A stretch of 64,000 nt of DNA from contig CAIXZH010000093.1 of NCBI GenBank assembly GCA_903923905.1, positions 62,001 to 126,000 of the forward strand, in the 5' to 3' direction. Numbering within the stretch: position 1 is the first letter of the stretch; every line of letters begins with the position of its first letter. Made by a program: the position numbers and the translations under genes. Shown here one piece after another: positions 1-9,173 of this stretch. Below the pieces are notes generated by a model. The model searched no databases. It was given only the letters and a program-made list of their open reading frames with translations, and was not told the origin of the DNA. This stretch comes from an uncultured Bacteroidia bacterium (GTDB taxonomy: Bacteria > Bacteroidota > Bacteroidia > Bacteroidales > Prolixibacteraceae).

Positions 1-265
1 TGAAAAGGATGTTTGTTTTGCCAGATGGCAGGTATCCCCAGAATTTTTTGTGGAATCCCAGCGCATTCTCGAACGACCTTACGGTATGGGGAACAAGGTA
101 GGAGGTGTTTTTGTCCATAAAAACGAGCTTAACGTTTGAGGTCTCAAATTGCTCTAAATCAAGTTTCCCCTGTGCATAAAGAAAATGCGGAACTGAAAAC
201 AACAGTAAGAGGGGAAGAATAAAGAAAGATGCGCATTTGTTCCAACAACATTTGAATGTTTTCAT
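1..265 (-). CDS. 5' end of an exported protein, possibly TolB-like propeller (partial)
   Basis: An ATG at 263-265 opens a reading frame that runs off the left window edge (88 codons visible). Residues 1-31 form a signal peptide: a Lys/Cys-rich start, a Leu/Phe-rich core and a cleavage-like LYAQ. The mature part contains PHTVRSFEN and FHKKFWGYLPSG. From memory this resembles the N-terminal part of Bacteroidota surface proteins annotated as TolB-like or WD40-like beta-propellers, but too little is present to be sure. It is the last visible gene of the minus-strand block, about 30 bases downstream of the SpoIIE gene. Being exported is well supported; the family is a guess. Confidence 0.6.
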   Translation of the reverse strand, partial: MKTFKCCWNKCASFFILPLLLLFSVPHFLYAQGKLDLEQFETSNVKLVFMDKNTSYLVPHTVRSFENALGFHKKFWGYLPSGKTNILF

Positions 266-294
266 AGTAATCCAAATTTCCTGAAGGTTAGTTT

Positions 295-1482
295 TTAGGC
301 CTGGCCGTGATACCGGATCGCCAACAAGGTAATATCATCAGATTGTGGTACTCCTGCTGAAAAATCTGAGACAGACTGATTAGATTTTTTGATGATCTCT
401 TCGATCGGAGTTGAGCTATGAGCCTCCAGAAAGGTGACCAAACGGTTATCACCGTAAAGCTCCTCCCTCGTATTAAAGGCCTCAGTGACGCCATCTGTAA
501 AAAGAAACAGCAGATCTCCCGGGTTCAATTGAATTTTTTTGGAACCATAACTGAAATCGTCCATGCAACCAAGGATAGTGCCACCGGTCATTTCAACCTT
601 TTGGACAAAGTTATTTGAAAGGATATATGGTGGATTATGTCCTGCATTAACATATTCAACCTCGCCATTGGCGGTATTAAGAATGCCATAGAAAACAGTG
701 ACAAACATGCATGAAACACTTTCACTGCAAAGTAACCTGTTCACATAGTTCATGCACTCTTCGGTAGAAACACCCTTAATCCCTGTTGCCCTGATCAGGG
801 TGCGACTCACCGCCATAAAGATAGCTGCAGTAACCCCTTTGCCTGATACATCACCGATTACAAAACCCAGCCTTTCATGATCAATCATGAAAAAATCGAA
901 GAAATCGCCCCCAACCTCTTTGGCTGCAATCATTGAAGCATAAATTGAGAACTCTGTACGGCCAGGGAAAGGTGGAAAAGTTTTCGGAAGAATAGCCAAT
1001 TGGATTTCCCGGGCAGTTTGGAGATCCTGCTGAATAGAAATCAACTGGTCATGCTCCAGCAAACTTTTCCATATCGAGGAGATCTCCTCGATTGTTTTAT
1101 TGATGGTGATCTCCAGATCATCAAAGCTGATCGGTTTTGTGAGAAAGTCAAAAGCCCCGCGGTTCATGGCTGTCCTGATATTTTCCATATCGCCATAAGC
1201 TGAAACAATGACCGTTTTGAGGCCAGGGTTTTTAAGCTCTTTCAATTTCGTAAGCAAGGTCAAACCATCCATTTCAGGCATGTTAATATCTGACAGAATT
1301 AGTCTTATTTCCGGTTGTTCAATCAGTTTCGCAAGTGCTTCCAGTCCATTATGGGCAAACTCAAAGTCGTATACTCCTTCCCTGATCTGTCGTCTGAATT
1401 TTTGACGGATCAGTTGCTCCAGGTCGACCTCGTCATCCACAACCATGATCTTCATCTTCAACTCTTCATCCATCTTTGACAT
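295..1482 (-). CDS. Response regulator with SpoIIE/PP2C-type serine phosphatase output (RsbU/RssB-like)
   Basis: Residues 10-130 are a receiver domain: acidic pair D16-D17, phospho-acceptor D65 in LSDINMPEMDG, S94 and K116. A short linker (about 130-165, with LQTAREIQ) leads to a SpoIIE-type PP2C phosphatase domain with the metal aspartates D193 (GGDFFD), D211 (GDVSGKG), D330 (FTDG) and D382/D383 (SDDITLL). The protein should dephosphorylate phosphoserine STAS proteins when its receiver is phosphorylated by an unknown histidine kinase. The probable substrates are the STAS proteins encoded a few kb upstream in transcription order, with the RsbW-like kinase as the opposing enzyme. The start at 1482 or an internal ATG at 1455 are both possible. 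No cognate histidine kinase lies in the window. Confidence 0.93.
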   Translation of the reverse strand: MSKMDEELKMKIMVVDDEVDLEQLIRQKFRRQIREGVYDFEFAHNGLEALAKLIEQPEIRLILSDINMPEMDGLTLLTKLKELKNPGLKTVIVSAYGDMENIRTAMNRGAFDFLTKPISFDDLEITINKTIEEISSIWKSLLEHDQLISIQQDLQTAREIQLAILPKTFPPFPGRTEFSIYASMIAAKEVGGDFFDFFMIDHERLGFVIGDVSGKGVTAAIFMAVSRTLIRATGIKGVSTEECMNYVNRLLCSESVSCMFVTVFYGILNTANGEVEYVNAGHNPPYILSNNFVQKVEMTGGTILGCMDDFSYGSKKIQLNPGDLLFLFTDGVTEAFNTREELYGDNRLVTFLEAHSSTPIEEIIKKSNQSVSDFSAGVPQSDDITLLAIRYHGQA

Positions 1483-1716
1483 AAATTCAAATAATTTGTG
1501 TACTGGTTAGCCATTCCAAAAATTCTCCAGGCCGGCTTCAAGTATTATAAGGTATTCTCAAATATGTCCTTCATCATCTAATCCGTAAAAGCCCCCTTTT
1601 AAAATAACTATACAGGTATTTGAATATCAGGAAGAACCAATCTGACGAGAAAAACAAGACCAACCATGGCCACCCATCCGGGTTCAGAGAAAACGGATAT
1701 TAACAGTTCTGCAAAT

Positions 1717-2916
1717 CTAATTTACGCCTAAACTACCCTGAGACAGAACTACCGCATTAATGATATTGCCCAGGCCAGCTGCTGAGCCAATCATATTATT
1801 CAGACTACTGGTTGAAAAAATCGCAGAAGAGTTGAGGGCCATGCCCGATACCAGACCATTATTATAACCCTGCGAATGAATAAAATCTGTCACAGAGTAA
1901 ATAGGCAGGTTGACATTTAGAGTTTGACTTCCAACAATATAGGAGGCGATGGGAACTATCTGGAGGTTGCCAACCCCTGACATTCCCTGACTACTATATA
2001 TATGCAACTGATCACTGGACATAAATCCCAAACTGACTGAATTGTAAACCACCGACTGGCCAGAACCTAAGACCTGGTTGCCAATGGTTACCCCAATATT
2101 ATCACTTACCTTGGAGGAGAGATTTGTTTGACTTTGGAAAATACTATTTATTGCACCATAATTGGTGGATGCAGTATAACCAAAATTAAGTAATACTGCT
2201 GAAAATTGATTTTGTGACGAGAGTGCATAGGAAACCATTGTGCTAACCTGTTTTTTGTTATTAAGAATTCCACCAAACTGGATTCCTTTGATTAACAACT
2301 GATCCCGTATCGATTTCAGCTGCAAAATCTCCTCTTTGTGAGCTTGCAATGTCTTATTGGTAAGCATGAAATTATCCATGCTTTTGAGCGCCGAAATCAG
2401 GACAATATTCTTTTCATTAATATTATTCACATAGGCACCAAACTCTCTCATGGTTTTTTCAACATCCTGAGTTAAGTCTGTTGATTTTTTGTAATAAAAA
2501 CCAGTCAACAATTCAACGGTAGTGTTCAAGGTGTTATTGTTGTTCCTGATAAAATCGGCATAGTCGACCAAAGCCTTGTCTATGTCAGCTTCACCGGGCA
2601 GTGCACCCATTCCTTTAGCCCTGAATGTAATGTCTGCCAGATCTACCTTAGTTCTGACATCTTCAGTGAATAACGAGAAATAGACTAATCCTTGAATCAT
2701 GCTTTTCAGCTTAGCCGTGTCTTTAAGCAACTCACTTCTCAGTTGAATGTCTTTTGCTGTCATCTGGACTTTATGGAATTTTTCGGCTTTGCCAAAGGTT
2801 CCAGCAAGGTCTGACTTGGCAACAGGCGGATAATTTACGAGTATCCCAATGATGTAACCGGCACATAATGCAGCAATAATACCGATTACCATAAGCATTT
2901 TTGATTTAGTTTTCAT
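1717..2916 (-). CDS. Unrecognised membrane-anchored or exported protein
   Basis: The 399-residue product starts with a short basic segment followed by a single hydrophobic helix (about residues 8-27), so it is anchored in or secreted across the inner membrane. Residues 40-240 are helical and charged, with long Asn- and Lys-rich segments that could form a helical bundle. Residues 250-399 change to a Ser/Gly/Asn/Val-rich, low-charge sequence that looks like beta structure. I recognise no family. It lies between the PrsW-like protease gene and the SpoIIE gene in the same orientation, so it may be a signalling partner or protease substrate; that is inference from position only. Confidence 0.7.
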   Translation of the reverse strand: MKTKSKMLMVIGIIAALCAGYIIGILVNYPPVAKSDLAGTFGKAEKFHKVQMTAKDIQLRSELLKDTAKLKSMIQGLVYFSLFTEDVRTKVDLADITFRAKGMGALPGEADIDKALVDYADFIRNNNNTLNTTVELLTGFYYKKSTDLTQDVEKTMREFGAYVNNINEKNIVLISALKSMDNFMLTNKTLQAHKEEILQLKSIRDQLLIKGIQFGGILNNKKQVSTMVSYALSSQNQFSAVLLNFGYTASTNYGAINSIFQSQTNLSSKVSDNIGVTIGNQVLGSGQSVVYNSVSLGFMSSDQLHIYSSQGMSGVGNLQIVPIASYIVGSQTLNVNLPIYSVTDFIHSQGYNNGLVSGMALNSSAIFSTSSLNNMIGSAAGLGNIINAVVLSQGSLGVN

Positions 2917-2979
2917 AATAGATCTTTTATCGGTTGTATAATAGTATTATATTAGAATTTTGTTGATTATGAATGACAA

Positions 2980-3972
2980 TTAGTTGAGTTGATTCAGTTT
3001 CCAGAGGTTTCTATAGTTCATTCGGATCAATGGGGCAAGGGCCAGCTCCCCAATTTTCCCGATTTGTTTCCGCAATTGAGTAAGTTCTGTTAGTTTGAGT
3101 TGGAGATCGTCTTCCACAATTATCGGGAATTCGTTCTCCTTAAGCATAAGATTACGTTTTGCTTTGATAGAGAGCTCAAGGTAAAGGTCTATATAGCAAT
3201 ACATATCAAAAATGGTCTCGGATGTAAACTGCTCTTTCAGTGATTTGAGATATTTGCCAGCTTTAGTGGAGCCAAAATCCCCTTTGCGGATCATGTTCAA
3301 TATCTCAACCTCGCTGTTAAATTCGATTTCGAGCCACTTTTGAAGCTTTGCATTACTGAGGCTGAAAACCAATACAAACGCGAAAGGCAACAACAATAAA
3401 ATTAATAAGGTTTGTAATACTGGGTTGAAGGGAAAATGATTGAATCCGGAATGAAACAGAATCGCTAAAAGCAGACCCGGTAGAAAGGCCAATATTCTGT
3501 TTTCGGATCTGCTGATCGCTCCGACAAACAAAATTGCAAAAAAAGAAGTGCACCCACCATGCATAACAGCTGTTCCAACCCCCCTTATGATCCAGGTCAG
3601 TAGATTATATTCAGGTGGTGATTGGAACAGGTAGTAGATATTTTCCAGCACTGAAAATCCGGCTCCGATGGCAAAACCGTATATTGCTCCATCAATAATA
3701 AACCCAATTTTCTTCTTTGAAATGAGGTAAAAAATGAAAGTGGCTTTCAGGCACTCTTCAATCACTGGTGCCATATAACGTGAATAAAAACTAAAATCTA
3801 ATTCAATCAAATTTTGAATAGATTTATTCAGAAAAAATCCACAAGTCGCACAGGCTACTCCCCAAAACAAACATAATACTAACGTCTTAACCCGAACCAG
3901 ATTAAAACTGTCGAGCAGAAATAGAAATGTAAGAAGAAGAATTACCGGTACAAAACTGAATATGATATTCAT
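2980..3972 (-). CDS. PrsW-family intramembrane metalloprotease
   Basis: The 330-residue protein has about seven hydrophobic segments in residues 1-205 and a soluble helical tail after about 210. The PrsW signatures are present in order: EE at 72-73 followed by K76 (EECLKA), FSVLEN ending at E110-N111, H138 (MHGG) and H174 (FHSGFNH). In Bacillus, PrsW makes the site-1 cut in the anti-sigma factor RsiW, so a protease of this family beside an anti-sigma kinase and STAS genes fits a transduction role. No RsiW-like membrane anti-sigma factor is visible, and the real substrate is unknown; the single-pass protein encoded next to it is one candidate. Confidence 0.85.
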   Translation of the reverse strand: MNIIFSFVPVILLLTFLFLLDSFNLVRVKTLVLCLFWGVACATCGFFLNKSIQNLIELDFSFYSRYMAPVIEECLKATFIFYLISKKKIGFIIDGAIYGFAIGAGFSVLENIYYLFQSPPEYNLLTWIIRGVGTAVMHGGCTSFFAILFVGAISRSENRILAFLPGLLLAILFHSGFNHFPFNPVLQTLLILLLLPFAFVLVFSLSNAKLQKWLEIEFNSEVEILNMIRKGDFGSTKAGKYLKSLKEQFTSETIFDMYCYIDLYLELSIKAKRNLMLKENEFPIIVEDDLQLKLTELTQLRKQIGKIGELALAPLIRMNYRNLWKLNQLN

Positions 3973-4071
3973 TGTGAGTTGATATTTAGATGATCGAATC
4001 GGTAAATGCCGTCAAATTGCCAGGCACCTCAATTTCAAATACATCTGAGCAATCCTCAAATGATCTCAGTA

Positions 4072-4401
4072 TTACCCATTCATCGCCGCTTCTGTATCTG
4101 CGAATAGTGAGAAGATGGAAGAAAAGCCCGAAATATCAAATATTTCCTTAATTCCAGGTTGCAGACTGCAAAGCCTGAACTGCCCTTTTAACAACATTAA
4201 TTTTTTCTGAATAACCAGAAAAACCCTTAATCCTGAGCTGCTAATGTAATTCAATCCTGAGCAGTCCAGGATAATTTTGGTACCTCCTCCCTCAATTACC
4301 TCCAACATTGATTTCTCCAGTTCGCTGGCATTGGTAGTGTCGACGCGTCCATCTACACAAACTACGGTGTAATCTGCTGATGTTGAAACTTGTACATTCA
4401 T
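4072..4401 (-). CDS. STAS-domain anti-sigma factor antagonist (SpoIIAA/RsbV-like)
   Basis: This is a single STAS domain of 109 residues, the usual length for SpoIIAA/RsbV proteins. The LDCSGLNYISSSGLR segment (46-59) matches the conserved loop, and S55 aligns with the serine phosphorylated in SpoIIAA. The family works by partner switching: the unphosphorylated form binds the cognate RsbW-like kinase and frees its other partner. The gene overlaps the RsbW-like gene by four bases (ATGA at 4398-4401), which indicates translational coupling and a dedicated kinase/antagonist pair. Confidence 0.95.
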   Translation of the reverse strand: MNVQVSTSADYTVVCVDGRVDTTNASELEKSMLEVIEGGGTKIILDCSGLNYISSSGLRVFLVIQKKLMLLKGQFRLCSLQPGIKEIFDISGFSSIFSLFADTEAAMNG

Positions 4402-4814
4402 GGTTTCATATTTTTTGTGAGAATTAAATAATTTTTATTTGATTTGCGTTCATATTCAACTTTGTCCATGATCTTTTTAATCAGGAATATACCCAATCCT
4501 CCTACAGGTCTCTCTTCTACAGACAAGGTGGTATCAGGATCTGCCCTTAAGGTCGGGTCATAAGGTTGCCCATCGTCAATAAGGGAAATGGCTAGTTGAT
4601 CACCTTCCATTTTAAAATTTATTTCTATGCGGTGTTGATTTTTATCGTCATATCCGTATAGGATGATGTTGGACAACGCCTCTTCCAAAACCAGATTTAA
4701 AGATAATACCTGCGGTATACCTAGTCCCAATTCCTCACCTAATTCGTCCAGGAAAGCCGCAACCCTCTCCAATTCACTCATTTGATTGTCTACTATTAGC
4801 GTTTTGAATTTCAT
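4398..4814 (-). CDS. RsbW/SpoIIAB-like anti-sigma serine kinase (GHKL ATPase)
   Basis: The 138-residue protein is a lone HATPase_c_2 domain. It shows the N box (LVLEEALSNI, E45 and N49), a G1-type box (SLIDDGQPYDP, D80/D81) and a G2-type box (VGGLGIFLIKK, 104-114). Such kinases phosphorylate STAS antagonists on serine and hold a sigma factor or another partner. Immediately downstream and overlapping is its likely substrate, the 109-residue STAS protein. No sigma factor gene lies nearby, so the output partner is unknown; in Bacteroidota similar modules may act on something other than sigma-B. Confidence 0.93.
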   Translation of the reverse strand: MKFKTLIVDNQMSELERVAAFLDELGEELGLGIPQVLSLNLVLEEALSNIILYGYDDKNQHRIEINFKMEGDQLAISLIDDGQPYDPTLRADPDTTLSVEERPVGGLGIFLIKKIMDKVEYERKSNKNYLILTKNMKP

Positions 4815-5231
4815 CCTTTCAGGGTTTCATTGGCATTTCATTCATCAGCGACTGGTAAATGCAGAAGAGTGATTAATTCGATTCTTTTTATACTGTTCAT
4901 TCATGAGATAAACCACTCTTCCAATATCTAGGCTAAATTTCTCCCGAATTAGCTTAAAAAAGACGTCAAATTTAATTACAGTAAAATATTATATTTCACA
5001 AATTTAAGAAATATTACAACTGATTGACTGTCTTAAATCATAAATGTTATTGTTATATAACAAAATTATTTTTGAAATTAAGAGTGACTAAATAATTCAA
5101 AATATTTTTTCTTATTCAATTTAACAACCAAGGAGTAATTACCTATTGATTTTAAAAATATATTTACCCACAATTTCCTTAAGTCAGTTGAAATGAAAAT
5201 CAATCATTCTTTAGTTGGCTTACTTGATCAA
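4815..5231. other. AT-rich spacer, 417 bases
   Basis: The spacer lies between the RsbW-like gene and the next STAS gene, both on the minus strand. It is strongly AT-rich, with runs of A and T near 5000-5170. It probably contains the promoter of the RsbW-STAS pair. I saw no convincing gene, hairpin or clear promoter motif in it. Confidence 0.5.
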
Positions 5232-5525
5232 TTAAATTAACAAATCACCTAAACTTGTCATTTGGAAGATATTCTCGACCTCAGGCCTTGTATTTTCGAT
5301 TTTCAGCGTATAGCCCTGCCTTTTAACCTCCTTCAAAGCCATTAGAACCATTCGGATTCCCAATGATCCAATATAACTTACTTCTGAAAAATCTAGTATC
5401 ACAGGAGCTTCAAGACTATTCAGAAGCGCAAAAAATCTCACATCATTCTTGGAAACGTAAATGCTATCCAGTTTCCCTGCAAAAGCAATTTTAACCAATG
5501 ATTCATCTGATTGGATAACTTTCAT
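5232..5525 (-). CDS. Second stand-alone STAS-domain protein
   Basis: The 97-residue product is a single STAS domain. LDFSEVSYIGSLGIRM (44-59) is the conserved loop, and S54 aligns with the phospho-acceptor serine, although the usual following serine is leucine here. It is therefore likely phosphorylatable by an RsbW-type kinase and dephosphorylated by a SpoIIE-type phosphatase, both encoded downstream on the same strand. AT-rich spacers of more than 400 bases on both sides suggest it is transcribed alone. Confidence 0.9.
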   Translation of the reverse strand: MKVIQSDESLVKIAFAGKLDSIYVSKNDVRFFALLNSLEAPVILDFSEVSYIGSLGIRMVLMALKEVKRQGYTLKIENTRPEVENIFQMTSLGDLLI

Positions 5526-5758
5526 AGTTAACTGTGGTTTAAGATAAAAAAATTTCTAAATATTAAAGTATTGTTTATCATTCTATTAAATCAGCTTCAT
5601 TAATCAGAACGATAAATACGCCATAAATTACTTGAATAAATAAAGATATAACTTTTAAACTTATGTCAGGTTGTTTGTGATAGAAATTTAGTAAATACCT
5701 TAAAAAATATCAACGTGCAGACCTGATTTCTGAAGACCTGATATTTTCTAAAACCAGC

Positions 5759-6115
5759 CTAATGCTCAGTGTCAGATTTTATATATTTTGCCCAGTTGTT
5801 CAGAAGCCACCCTGTGCGTTCTAATAGTGCGGGAATAAAGAGCAGGGCAGCTACATCCTCCTGATTAAGATTGTGGTGCTTAGAAAAATAAAATTTTCCG
5901 GTTTTCTCCATTAAAGACCCTTTACCACCAGTTGTTTTCTGCAGTAATTCAATTTCGGATTGACCTTTTGGTTTTGTTGTTTCAACTGCAATAATAAAAT
6001 TTAATAGCCCATTCCGGTGACCATAGTGGCAATATTCTCCAATGAATTCATGATGATCGGTTAGAATTGGAATGCAATATATTTTTTAAAATTGGAATAA
6101 ATAATGCAATTTCAT
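5759..6115 (-). pseudogene. Degraded gene remnant with an in-frame stop
   Basis: On the minus strand an ATG at 6113-6115 begins nine codons that end in TAA at 6086-6088. The same frame then stays open for 108 codons to TAG at 5759-5761. The downstream peptide has protein-like composition, for example HHEFIGEYCHYGHRNG, KTTGGKGS and LLFIPALLERTGWLLNNW. I do not recognise the family. One internal ATG gives only about 47 codons. A point-nonsense mutation in a small gene, or the tail of a larger truncated gene, both explain it. It lies just downstream of the STAS-kinase fusion gene. Confidence 0.5.
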
Positions 6116-6171
6116 GACTTTGTCGCGGACCTAAATACAATGAATAAATCCTGACGTTAAAGAGAATACGA

Positions 6172-8427
6172 CTAAAATACCTGATAATCAGTCCTTATTA
6201 TATTTTCACATAACTGTCCGGCAACGATCATCGAAAGGCGCTTGTGGGCAATTGGGGTGGAACTATAACAAACAATTGGTAGGATCCACTCGAGTAAAGC
6301 CAGACAATATGGAACCGGATTGGGATGTCCCTTAACTCCGTTTAAGGCATATCCTCTCATCTTCAGTGTTAAGGAGATATTTCTGTGGACTTTATCCTGA
6401 TGCTTTCCCTGATAATTATTCACCGGTGGCTTATTGAGCTGGACAGAATTATAAAAGCTGGAAATAAACCGGATATATTCTTCCATTTCCTGGTCGGTTT
6501 CCAATGGTGCATGCTCAATCATGAAGATCGCCTCAAGCCTGGCAAAATCAGACACCAGCGAGCGTGGCCTGGTTTCCGAGAAATCGATCAGATATACATT
6601 CATATCCTGGTCAAGCAGGATGTTTTGCATATTCAGATCCCCATGACAAACAGAGGTATAATAATCAACAGTGGTTTCACGTCTTCTGGCAAACTCATGT
6701 TTAAGGAACCAATAGGGATTTATCAGCTGTTGACCAGTCTCTTTAACGGTAAAAAACTGTTCTTCAGGTGAAACGGAGAGCTCTGATAAAGCTGTTTCAC
6801 AAAGCTGGGGAAAAAAAGTATAGGTGGGGTCATGATCGCGGTACGGGTAAATGGTATCGGCGATGGGCTGACCATACCAGGGATTCAATATTTGAACAAA
6901 TATCTTATCAAATAAATGTTCTAGCTGTTCAGTGGTCCAGCTATTAAAATAATGGGTCAGCCATTTCAATTTTGATTGTTCCCCACCGATGCCGACAAAG
7001 TTATACCTTAATGCTCCGATATTTCCGAAGAATTCTGTTCCCAATACCATAGCGCTGTTGTTTAGAATATATGGATTGGCAAATCGCCGGCAACGATCCG
7101 ATTCTCGTGAAATCATAGCGCGATCGGCTATTTTAAGTACAGTGGGCCTCAGTTTCCGTCCCTCCTTGTCAAAAGAGATTACCTGGAAGGTTTGTGCCGA
7201 ATAGCCACCATGAATCTGTTTTACAATTAACCGGGAAGCATCGGTATATAACCTGCGTGCTAAAAAAGCCTTAGCTGGTTCAAGGCGGAGTTCATCTTCA
7301 GTTTCGATCAGGATTCGCCTTTCGGAGGCAGGTTGCAGCCCTTCTGAAATGAACATCCAGGAGACCGGGCTAATTACCCTGTCGTCAGGATCAATCTTTT
7401 CTACACCGGCAATATTTTCAATGGTTAAGACTTTCTCAAGAAAGTCTGATAATGAGGCATCTACAGGAGAATCAGAAATTTCGTAAAGTACAAACCTGGC
7501 TCCCCATAATCCGGTTCCTCTGACATTATCTTTGATTGAATCTGTAATTTCTTTAAAATCAGACTGTTTTAAAGCATTGCTCAATTCCTGGTCAATCACC
7601 AGGCAAAACGAAACAGTAGGTCTGTATGTGTCAAAATTGGCGACAATTAGCGTCATCAGGTTCATTTCCCCGGATTTGAATTGCTGTATTATCGGGTAGA
7701 TTCCGCGGGTAAGTTCACCAAGAGATAATAATGCTGGTGTTTTTAACCGCACCAGGCCCGAAGGATTTCCTCCGAAAGAGAGTGCACACCTAACGAAAAT
7801 GCCTGCATTTTCAGGGTTCTGAGGCACCCTGAAATCTGGAGATAACCTTGTATCGGCAGGTATAAAACCTGTGCATCGGCTGTTGGAAATAAATAATCCC
7901 CGGGTATGTTCATTTTCATCAGATGCTTCAGCCGGAGACCCTATTCCGATCGAATAACCCAATTCGTTGTACCCTGCAATTCCCTGACTTTCCCACAGAA
8001 GAGCAGGTTGCCTCCTCCCTTCAATGGGAAATAACTCAAAAGATAGTGGCCCCGCATTCCATTTAAGTGATCTGTCAGCCAGCTGCCTGAGTCTTAAAAT
8101 TTCGGAACGGGCCTCTGCTACGCTGGCACTTACCCGAAAAATCTTAAGCATTCCGGCCATTTCAATGATTTGAAATACCTCGGGTAATAAACCGCAAAGG
8201 AACAAACTGCCGCCAGCAGCCTTCAACTTCTTTTCGGTTATTAAAAGTGTTCGGATGCCGGCGCTTGATAAATAGCTGCACTTCGAAAGGTCGATGATCA
8301 GAAAATTCTCATTTTCAAGAAACGGTTGAAGAGCCTCCTCAAATTTGCCGGTTGTTGTGGTATCAATCCGCCCTGCTGGAATCACAAGCGGTATCGTTTG
8401 GTCAGTTTGAACAGTGACGGAGATCAT
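6172..8427 (-). CDS. STAS domain - uncharacterised middle domain - APH-like kinase fusion
   Basis: The protein has 751 residues in three parts. Residues 1-112 are a STAS domain with the conserved loop LSKCSYLSSAGIR, S55 matching the phospho-acceptor. Residues about 120-365 resemble the C-terminal part of the other STAS fusion (12092-13315). Residues about 370-751 are an APH/protein-kinase-like domain: glycine-rich loop near 406-412 (HGGYSAQ), ATP lysine K432 (VLKIAD), catalytic HGDLNMQN at 595-602 and metal aspartate D615 (LIDFSET). The kinase part also resembles domains described as 'ternary complex associated domain 9' in predicted conflict or signalling systems; that link is from memory. 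It could be a kinase switched by STAS phosphorylation. Its substrate, small molecule or protein, is unknown. Confidence 0.85.
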   Translation of the reverse strand: MISVTVQTDQTIPLVIPAGRIDTTTTGKFEEALQPFLENENFLIIDLSKCSYLSSAGIRTLLITEKKLKAAGGSLFLCGLLPEVFQIIEMAGMLKIFRVSASVAEARSEILRLRQLADRSLKWNAGPLSFELFPIEGRRQPALLWESQGIAGYNELGYSIGIGSPAEASDENEHTRGLFISNSRCTGFIPADTRLSPDFRVPQNPENAGIFVRCALSFGGNPSGLVRLKTPALLSLGELTRGIYPIIQQFKSGEMNLMTLIVANFDTYRPTVSFCLVIDQELSNALKQSDFKEITDSIKDNVRGTGLWGARFVLYEISDSPVDASLSDFLEKVLTIENIAGVEKIDPDDRVISPVSWMFISEGLQPASERRILIETEDELRLEPAKAFLARRLYTDASRLIVKQIHGGYSAQTFQVISFDKEGRKLRPTVLKIADRAMISRESDRCRRFANPYILNNSAMVLGTEFFGNIGALRYNFVGIGGEQSKLKWLTHYFNSWTTEQLEHLFDKIFVQILNPWYGQPIADTIYPYRDHDPTYTFFPQLCETALSELSVSPEEQFFTVKETGQQLINPYWFLKHEFARRRETTVDYYTSVCHGDLNMQNILLDQDMNVYLIDFSETRPRSLVSDFARLEAIFMIEHAPLETDQEMEEYIRFISSFYNSVQLNKPPVNNYQGKHQDKVHRNISLTLKMRGYALNGVKGHPNPVPYCLALLEWILPIVCYSSTPIAHKRLSMIVAGQLCENIIRTDYQVF

Positions 8428-8471
8428 GATTCACTTTATTAGTCAATAACGGATTAAAGTTAGGCTTTGGT

Positions 8472-9092
8472 TTATTCCAGGAATTTCATTATCAATTTCA
8501 CACTATTATCAGGATCTATTTTGCTGGTATTGATCGAAATGTCGTATTGCCTGGCATCTGTCCATTCTTCACCGGTAAATGAATGAAAATACTGAGATCT
8601 TTCTTTATCACTTTTGACAATCATTTTCTCAGCCACTTTTTCCGTAACATTAAACAGCTTCTCAACACGTTTGATTCGAAAAGCTATATCACCGTGTAAA
8701 AATATGCTTAAATGGTTCGGATGATTCCGAAGAATATAAGAGCCACAACGTCCTACAATAACTGCTGAACGTTCTTTCGCAATATGCTTGATAATCTCTG
8801 ACTCAGCATTAAATAAAATGAGGTCAGGCGGTAAAACAATTTGAGGTGGTTTATAGGGATCCGAAAAACCAAGTTCAAATGAATGTAGGAATGATTCCCA
8901 GAATGAATTTTTCTTTTCATCAATTGATTCCAAATCTTCCTCTAATACCGAAAACTGTTTCGCAGCCCGGCTGATTATTTCACGGTCGGCATAAAAAATA
9001 TTCAGGTTTCTAGCCAGTTGCTGACCTAAATATGCCCCTCCACTCCCTAACTGGCGGCTTATTGTAATTGCAAACGGCGATGTCTGATCCAT
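8472..9092 (-). CDS. Cytidylate-kinase-like family protein
   Basis: The 206-residue protein matches the cytidylate-kinase-like family (Cytidylate_kin2). It has an N-terminal nucleotide-binding strand-loop (ITISRQLGSGG, 9-19) in place of a canonical Walker A, the segment VIVGRCGSYIL near 110, and a C-terminal lid-like stretch. Members are widely annotated as kinases, but their physiological substrate is mostly unknown and they are not the housekeeping Cmk. It lies 44 bases upstream of the STAS-kinase fusion and downstream of a substrate-binding protein gene, so it belongs to the transport and signalling cluster. Two kinase-like proteins in tandem suggest phosphorylation of an imported compound or of a signal, which is inference. 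Confidence 0.85.
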   Translation of the reverse strand: MDQTSPFAITISRQLGSGGAYLGQQLARNLNIFYADREIISRAAKQFSVLEEDLESIDEKKNSFWESFLHSFELGFSDPYKPPQIVLPPDLILFNAESEIIKHIAKERSAVIVGRCGSYILRNHPNHLSIFLHGDIAFRIKRVEKLFNVTEKVAEKMIVKSDKERSQYFHSFTGEEWTDARQYDISINTSKIDPDNSVKLIMKFLE

Positions 9093-9173
9093 AGTATTTA
9101 TCTCCTTCTAATTAAGTTTATCCAAGAAATTTATCATAGTTATCCAGCTCCTTCCAAAATCCTGACAGTTGGA

